NCBI GenBank assembly: GCA_025362325.1
Contig: JANYGO010000219.1
Span: 1 to 56,532 of the forward strand
Source: Cyanobacteriota bacterium
GTDB lineage: Bacteria; Cyanobacteriota; Cyanobacteriia; Cyanobacteriales; Microcoleaceae
Length of the DNA stretch: 56,532 nt
Reading direction: 5' to 3'
Positions 52,217 to 56,532 of the stretch are shown piece by piece. Below the pieces are notes generated by a model. The model saw only the letters and a list, made by a program, of their open reading frames with translations, was not told where the DNA came from and made no database searches. The position numbers and the translations under genes were made by a program. Every line of letters begins with the position of its first letter. Position 1 is the first letter of the stretch.

Positions 52217-52702
52217 ATGCAAGACGCAATTACCGCCGTTATCAATTCCTCTGACGTTCAAGGTAAGTACCTAGACATCAGCGCTCTAGACAAGCTCAAG
52301 AACTACTTCGCATCTGGCGAACTGCGCGTCCGCGCCGCTACAGCCATCAGCGCCAATGCAGCCACAATCGTCAAAGAAGCAGTTGCTAAGTCTCTGTTGT
52401 ACTCTGACGTAACTCGTCCCGGCGGCAATATGTACACCACTCGTCGTTATGCAGCTTGCATTCGCGACTTGGACTACTACCTGCGCTACGCCACCTACGC
52501 CATGCTGGCTGGCGACCCTTCCATCCTCGACGAGCGCGTGCTCAACGGTTTGAAAGAAACCTACAACTCCTTGGGCGTGCCCATCGGTTCTACCGTACAA
52601 GCAATCCAAGCAATGAAAGAAGTCACCGCCGGTTTGGTCGGTTCTGACGCTGGTAAAGAAATGGGCGTCTATTTCGACTACATCTGCTCTGGCTTGAGCT
52701 AA
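52217..52702 (+). CDS. apcB: Allophycocyanin beta subunit ApcB
   Basis: ApcB is a 161-aa partner of ApcA. Cys81 in [13 protein letters not shown] binds the bilin, and Asn71 in [11 protein letters not shown] is the gamma-N-methylation site of phycobiliprotein beta chains. The gene is complete. A GGAAGAA heptamer array begins four bases after the stop. Confidence 0.98.
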   Translation: MQDAITAVINSSDVQGKYLDISALDKLKNYFASGELRVRAATAISANAATIVKEAVAKSLLYSDVTRPGGNMYTTRRYAACIRDLDYYLRYATYAMLAGDPSILDERVLNGLKETYNSLGVPIGSTVQAIQAMKEVTAGLVGSDAGKEMGVYFDYICSGLS

Positions 52703-52705
52703 CAC

Positions 52706-52752
52706 GAAGGAAGAAGGAAGAAGGAAGAAGGAAGAAGGAAGGAAGAAAGAAA
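52706..52752. repeat. GGAAGAA tandem heptamers between apcB and apcC
   Basis: About six copies of GGAAGAA-type units begin directly after the apcB stop. The same heptamer is found inverted at 21955-21995 and 32448-32562. The rest of the 261-bp gap before apcC has no gene; the array may affect the ratio of apcB to apcC message (inference). Confidence 0.9.
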
Positions 52753-52963
52753 AATATTATTTCCTACCTCTTGGAACTTTGGACTTGTTACCTTTGCCTT
52801 TGAAAGAGGTCAGGGAAGTTGAGAGTGATTGCTAGACCGTCAAAGGCTGGTCGAGAAAGCCCGACGAGTTTTAACGAGCTAGTTTTGACTCCTAACTCCC
52901 TGCCTTCAATCTTTAAAAAATCCATCTAAAAATCTGTAAACCTACTTCAGGAGGTAGTTTCCC

Positions 52964-53167
52964 ATGAGAATGTTTAAAGTGACTGCTTGCGTCCCCAGTC
53001 AAACACGCATCCGCACTCAGCGCGAATTGCAAAATACCTATTTTACTAAGTTGGTTCCTTACGATAACTGGTTCCGGGAACAGCAGAGAATTATGAAAAT
53101 GGGCGGGAGAATTATTAAAGTGCAACTGGCTACGGGTAAACCGGGAGCTAATACGGGCCTACTTTAA
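52964..53167 (+). CDS. apcC: Phycobilisome core linker ApcC
   Basis: ApcC is a 67-aa small linker (about 7.8 kDa) that caps allophycocyanin trimers at the ends of the core cylinders. It starts MRMFKVTACVPSQTRIRTQR and has the CpcD-like pattern KMGGRIIKVQLATGKPG. AGGAGGTAG lies just before the ATG, a strong ribosome site. It is the last gene of apcABC. Confidence 0.98.
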   Translation: MRMFKVTACVPSQTRIRTQRELQNTYFTKLVPYDNWFREQQRIMKMGGRIIKVQLATGKPGANTGLL

Positions 53168-53194
53168 AATCCGACGATGGATTAGTATAGGGTT

Positions 53195-53220
53195 AAGAGG
53201 TCGTTGTGACCTCTTTTTTG
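53195..53220 (+). terminator. Rho-independent terminator of apcABC
   Basis: AAGAGGTC (53195-53202) pairs with GACCTCTT (53208-53215), followed by TTTT. It lies 27 bp past the apcC stop. Confidence 0.92.
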
Positions 53221-53268
53221 TTACAGCAGAAGGAAAGGAACCAAGGATGTCCAGCGTTGTTAATCTAA

Positions 53269-54099
53269 TCAGTGTTCAGGAAGGACATTGCTCTGTAGTT
53301 TGTTCTTTCTTCCGGCACACTTAGGACACCCACTAGATCCTCGATCCCAACTTGTAGTAATATCACTTGGTCTTTTCTGCCATGAATGTTCATCAATGGG
53401 GCATTTAAACCAAGCAAATATAACTGTTGAGCCAGCACTTACTTCTTCAGGACTGAGTTCTGCGTTTTTCTCATAGTCCCACAATTGTGAAACACGTTCT
53501 GGATAAAGTGCCATTATGCTTTTGGCTACCTGTGCTTGCCTTTTTTTTATGCTTTTGGCTAACTTTTCTTGCCTCTTTTTCTCTTCTTGTTCTGTTTTAG
53601 CTTGGGCTTTTGCTTGTTTTTTTTCTATTAAATACTCATGAAAGGCAGGATTAAACTTTAGAAGTTGACGCACTCTCTCCCTAGTTATCTTATACTGCTC
53701 TCCAATTTCTAGATAGGTCAAGCCTTGCTTGTATAGTTCGAGTAGTTCTTTACTCTTGGCTAGCTTTGCTTGGGTTTGAGCCTGACGTATTGATTGGTAA
53801 TTACACTTATTTTGTAGATATTGCGCTAATTTTTGTAGATGTTCGACTACTTTTTGCCCTAGGTGACTCAGGTGTATTTCATTGTTTTGCTTTTCTGTTA
53901 AACCATTCTCCTCAAGAGTGTTAAGAGCTCTTAAATTTCTTAGGTAGACATTACTTGTGGCATACTCCACTAAATTTTTAGGTGGCTCGGACAATACCCA
54001 TACTCCCTCATTGACTCGTATTGGATACTGACGCAGTACATCAATAAGCCGAATTTCTCTACTATTCAGTTTTTCTGACAAAAGGTGAATATCTGACAT
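53269..54099 (-). CDS. HTH and zinc-ribbon (DUF4379-like) protein of unknown function
   Basis: This is a 276-aa protein. Residues 1-90 look like a winged-helix domain (IRLIDVLRQYPIRVNEGVWV, NLRALNTLEENGLTEKQ). Residues 117-147 form a sigma-70 region-4-like helix-turn-helix (LTYLEIGEQYKITRERVRQL). A Lys/Glu/Gln-rich coiled coil follows (155-195). The C-terminal part (198-264) is a treble-clef zinc-ribbon like DUF4379 (LYPERVSQLWDYEKN, FKCPIDEHSW, GCPKC). DUF4379 domains are common in putative nucleases and mobile-element proteins, but no nuclease domain is present here. Its AT-rich DNA and strand differ from the apc operon. Probably a DNA-binding protein; role unknown. Confidence 0.8.
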   Translation of the reverse strand: MSDIHLLSEKLNSREIRLIDVLRQYPIRVNEGVWVLSEPPKNLVEYATSNVYLRNLRALNTLEENGLTEKQNNEIHLSHLGQKVVEHLQKLAQYLQNKCNYQSIRQAQTQAKLAKSKELLELYKQGLTYLEIGEQYKITRERVRQLLKFNPAFHEYLIEKKQAKAQAKTEQEEKKRQEKLAKSIKKRQAQVAKSIMALYPERVSQLWDYEKNAELSPEEVSAGSTVIFAWFKCPIDEHSWQKRPSDITTSWDRGSSGCPKCAGRKNKLQSNVLPEH

Positions 54100-54233
54100 A
54101 TTGCACTTGTATACGATCGCTAACTTACAGTTTAACTTGTATGAAAGAAATGTGGGATGGTCTCACCTAAATTATTCACAAACCTGTTGCCTGACCTATA
54201 AAAATTGAAGTTCTTAGTTTGGACAAGAATAAA

Positions 54234-54386
54234 TCAAGTAGTTAAAATAGCGCCAATTGCTTCATAAATAAAAGCAGTTTGGTAGTCAAGATATTTAGTA
54301 GCTAAATTGCCGAAAAATCCCCACAAACCATATAATAGGGAACAAATTAATGCGTAAATCAACCAATCTGGTATAGCGGTTCTCAC
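54234..54386 (-). pseudogene. Remnant of an EamA/DMT-family transporter
   Basis: The minus strand encodes about 50 residues, MRTAIPDWLIYALICSLL then YGLWGFFGNLATKYLDYQT and AFIYEAIGAILTT, before a stop. This matches the first one to two helices of a cyanobacterial EamA (drug/metabolite) transporter of about 290 residues. The rest of the gene is absent: 54100-54233 has stops in all frames checked. The GTG at 54384-54386 may be the old start. A real 50-aa product is unlikely. Confidence 0.65.
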
Positions 54387-54544
54387 GTAGGTGAGGTATC
54401 CTGGGCTGTTAATTCACAATTCCTCAATTCCCCAATCTAAAATCTAAAATCTAAAATCTAAAATCTGAACTAGTACCTCATCTATCTGAGAAAAGCTATA
54501 TAAGCCATCTTTGTTAGAGTTTATTGAGATCATTCTAAAATCCT
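54387..54544. other. Upstream region of ftsW with AAAATCT tandem repeats
   Basis: At 54436-54467, four to five copies of an AAAATCT heptamer (an STRR) precede the ftsW gene by about 80 bp. The ftsW promoter must lie in this region. Confidence 0.7.
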
Positions 54545-55765
54545 ATGGCTGCTGACATTCGACGCTTTATTCCATTTTTAGACCCGACTGTATCTGAATG
54601 GGCTGCTGAGGCCCGCTGGCTGAGGTGGCTGACTTTCCTGTGGCTGTTTGTGGGACTGACAGCTTTGTTTTCGGCTTCCTATCCCATTGCCAATTCTGAA
54701 TTTGGAGACGGCCTTTATTATTTTAAACGGCAGCTAATCGCAGTGGCGATCGGGCTGGCCGGTTTTAACTTGATGGTATACTCCCCCCTGCGCTACCTGC
54801 TGAAAACAGCTCAGTTGGGCGTCCTGTTGCTGCTGGGATTGCTCTGGTTGACCTTAGTTCCGGGAGTGGGAACCACCATCAACGGGGCGACTCGCTGGAT
54901 ATCTCTAGGCCCGGTTCCGATTATTCAACCTTCTGAATTGATCAAGCCGTTTTTCGTTCTCCAAAGCGCCCGCATTTTCGGCAACTGGCCCCGGTTGACG
55001 AATAAAGTTCGACTGACTTGGTTGGGAATTTTTGGGGCGATGCTGTTGGGAATTTTGTTGCAGCCCAATTTGAGTACCACGGCTTTGTGCGGGATGACTT
55101 TGTGGTTGGTGGCTTTGGCTGCTGGCTTACCTTACTTGCAGTTGGGCGCAACGGCGATCGGGGGAATGCTGTTGGCGGTTTTAAGTATTAGTTTTCGGGA
55201 ATATCAGCGTCGCCGGATTATGTCTTTCCTGAATCCTTGGGCAGATCCGATGCAGGATGGCTATCAGTTGATTCAAAGTCTGCTGGCTGTGGGTTCGGGC
55301 GGCATCTGGGGTGTGGGTTTGGGGATGTCGCAGCAAAAGTTATTTTATTTGCCGATTCAGTACAGCGATTTTATTTTTGCTGTGTTTGCTGAGGAGTTTG
55401 GTTTGGTGGGCGGTTTTTCGCTGTTGCTGATGTTGGGGGCTTACTCTACTGTGGCTTTGAGGGTGGCGATGAAGGCCCGAAATATTGAGAGTCAGTTGGT
55501 GGCGATTGGGGCGACGGTGGTGATGGTGGGACAGTCGCTGCTGAATATTGGGGTGGCGACGGGGGTTTTGCCAACTACGGGTTTGCCACTGCCGTTTTTT
55601 AGTTACGGCGGTTCTTCGATGGTGGCGAGTTTTTTGTTGTCTGGGCTGCTGATTCGGGTGGCTAGGGAGAGTTCCGAGGCTGAGGTGGTTTCTCTGGATG
55701 GACGTAGGAAAAAGCCTGGAAAGTCTAAGTTGCGATCGAACAACGGTAATACACAAACCGAATAA
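54545..55765 (+). CDS. ftsW: Cell-division SEDS protein FtsW
   Basis: FtsW is a 406-aa polytopic membrane protein (about 10 helices) of the SEDS family. It polymerises lipid II into septal glycan with a partner PBP. Signature regions are LVPGVGTTINGATRWISLGP, PIIQPSELIKPF and LPTTGLPLPFFSYGGSSMVA. RodA is a close relative; the C-terminal basic tail (RRKKPGKSKLR) and overall match favour FtsW. The N-terminal cytosolic part (about 30 residues) is normal. A hairpin terminator follows. Confidence 0.93.
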   Translation: MAADIRRFIPFLDPTVSEWAAEARWLRWLTFLWLFVGLTALFSASYPIANSEFGDGLYYFKRQLIAVAIGLAGFNLMVYSPLRYLLKTAQLGVLLLLGLLWLTLVPGVGTTINGATRWISLGPVPIIQPSELIKPFFVLQSARIFGNWPRLTNKVRLTWLGIFGAMLLGILLQPNLSTTALCGMTLWLVALAAGLPYLQLGATAIGGMLLAVLSISFREYQRRRIMSFLNPWADPMQDGYQLIQSLLAVGSGGIWGVGLGMSQQKLFYLPIQYSDFIFAVFAEEFGLVGGFSLLLMLGAYSTVALRVAMKARNIESQLVAIGATVVMVGQSLLNIGVATGVLPTTGLPLPFFSYGGSSMVASFLLSGLLIRVARESSEAEVVSLDGRRKKPGKSKLRSNNGNTQTE

Positions 55766-55777
55766 TTTGTCAATAGC

Positions 55778-55818
55778 AAACAAACCCGGTTTTTGGCAAA
55801 AATCGGGTTTGTTTATTT
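55778..55818 (+). terminator. Terminator of ftsW
   Basis: AAACAAACCCG (55778-55788) pairs with CGGGTTTGTTT (55804-55814), an 11-bp stem, followed by ATTT. It contains the AAACCCGGTTTTTG core that resembles the inverted repeat at 30773-30837. Confidence 0.85.
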
Positions 55819-55953
55819 ACTTAAAAACTACTGGCAGAATACCAATTTATAAAAACCGGTATTGTAGGGAAGAACACTGATTTTGAGAAAAAAAGAAGTC
55901 GGCGATCTTAAGGCAATTCTAGATTTATATGGTGGGAGATGAATGTCGATCAA

Positions 55954-56070
55954 CTATTTCCGCCCGTCACCCTTATTCGGCGGTTCTTCTTGTTGTTCTT
56001 GAGGTTTAGCTGTGATGTCAGTTAATTCTTTTTTGTCGGGTTTTGGTGTTTCGGGAGTTGAGTTAGCCAT
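55954..56070 (-). CDS. Small hydrophilic hypothetical protein
   Basis: This 38-aa ORF begins MANSTPETPKPDKKELTDI and ends NKGDGRK. It is rich in Pro, Lys, Glu and Gln and likely disordered. AGGA lies about 9 nt before the ATG. I recognise no family; similar short Pro/Lys/Glu-rich cyanobacterial ORFs exist. A longer frame from 56175 has no ribosome site. Confidence 0.5.
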   Translation of the reverse strand: MANSTPETPKPDKKELTDITAKPQEQQEEPPNKGDGRK

Positions 56071-56260
56071 TGAGTTTTTTCCTAAATAATAGATGCGCCG
56101 CTTAATGATATCTTTTCCGGCTACAAATGTGTTGCTGTAGATAGCGAGAGGAAAATTAAGACAGACAATTCTCATAGAGTGGTATTTGAGCTTTAATAAG
56201 TGTTAGCAATATTTTGATGTGTCAAGCGGATGCTCAAACCAGAGGTCTGTCAAAATTTAT

Positions 56261-56532
56261 GAAAATGCAAAAAATCGGATTGTCGGCACTGATCTCAATC
56301 TTAGCGGTGCTGACTATAGGTGAGTTTCGGTTTATCCGTAATTTTCAATTTAAAATCATCAATTCTCAGGCCTTGGCTCAAACCCAAGCTCAGCGGAAAG
56401 CCGAAGCAGACCAACTGTTAAACCAAGGGCTTCAGCAGTATCAGATTAGTCAATTTCAAGCTGCATTGCAGTCTTGGCAACAGGCACTAATAATTTATCG
56501 AGGAATTAAAGACCGCCAAGGTGAAGGGAAAG
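56261..56532 (+). CDS. Start of a secreted TPR-type protein (partial)
   Basis: The window cuts this gene after 90 codons. The N-terminus MKMQKIGLSALISILAVLTI is a signal anchor, ending near ALAQTQAQ. Then ADQLLNQGLQQYQISQFQAA and LQSWQQALIIYRGIKDRQGEGK form a tetratricopeptide unit. This pattern is typical of the N-terminus of cyanobacterial TPR proteins with C-terminal CHAT domains. The C-terminal domain cannot be seen. Confidence 0.85.

Overview
This window is chromosomal DNA from a cyanobacterium, most likely a filamentous, Microcoleus/Oscillatoria-like member of the Oscillatoriales. The class is firm: the window holds apcABC, psbEFLJ with ycf48 and rubA, ndhCKJ, petJ, a GUN4-domain kinase and fused ThiE. 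The genus is inference, from the many HIP1 octamers (GCGATCGC), the heptameric short tandem repeats (GGAAGAA, CCAACTC, TAATTGG types), xisH/xisI and the large repeat-rich intergenic regions.

Layout. 1-7922: M20 amidohydrolase, bioD, a Ser/Thr kinase with a Pro-rich outer tail, a YqeY-like protein, prs and an SLH-domain surface protein. 8017-14133: an accessory-looking block on the minus strand with xisI, xisH (no normal start codon), an unrecognised 300-aa protein and a 1434-aa SF1 helicase. The helicase and its partner overlap by 23 bp and are the best candidate here for an undescribed, possibly defence-related, two-gene system. 14472-19167: tRNA-His, a zinc-ribbon/kinase/GUN4 fusion, manganese catalase, and sirB-cobA for sirohaem. 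19394-25915: an FHA-fused class A penicillin-binding protein, then psbJ/L/F/E-ycf48-rubA facing away from ndhC-K-J. 26261-28377: a compact two-gene restriction-modification system. 28429-33778: a methyltransferase, an M16 peptidase pair (one inactive, one active) and a hemerythrin-domain protein. 34290-42747: two tandem SdrD/Cna-B-like repeat proteins, a peptidoglycan-binding protein and a beta-helix protein. 43102-50887: thiE, thiS, ribosomal proteins L27 and L21, cytochrome c6, glpK, a DUF99 protein and a glycine-zipper membrane protein. 51568-56532: apcABC, a zinc-ribbon HTH protein, a decayed EamA transporter fragment, ftsW, a small ORF and the start of a secreted TPR-like protein.

The most pervasive feature beyond the genes is the density of dispersed repeats. 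At least four kinds recur: GTTCGTAGTGAGGA-type palindromes, GGCGGTTGAAACCGCGTCTACAC-type repeats, GGGTGCGT-type hairpins and heptamer tandem repeats. Several lie against or inside the 3' ends of genes, supplying stop codons or, in cobA, about 60 extra residues. Window position 1 begins a 248-bp, almost perfect palindrome built from nested copies of the first family.

All calls come from reading the sequence and recalled family knowledge. No similarity search was run.
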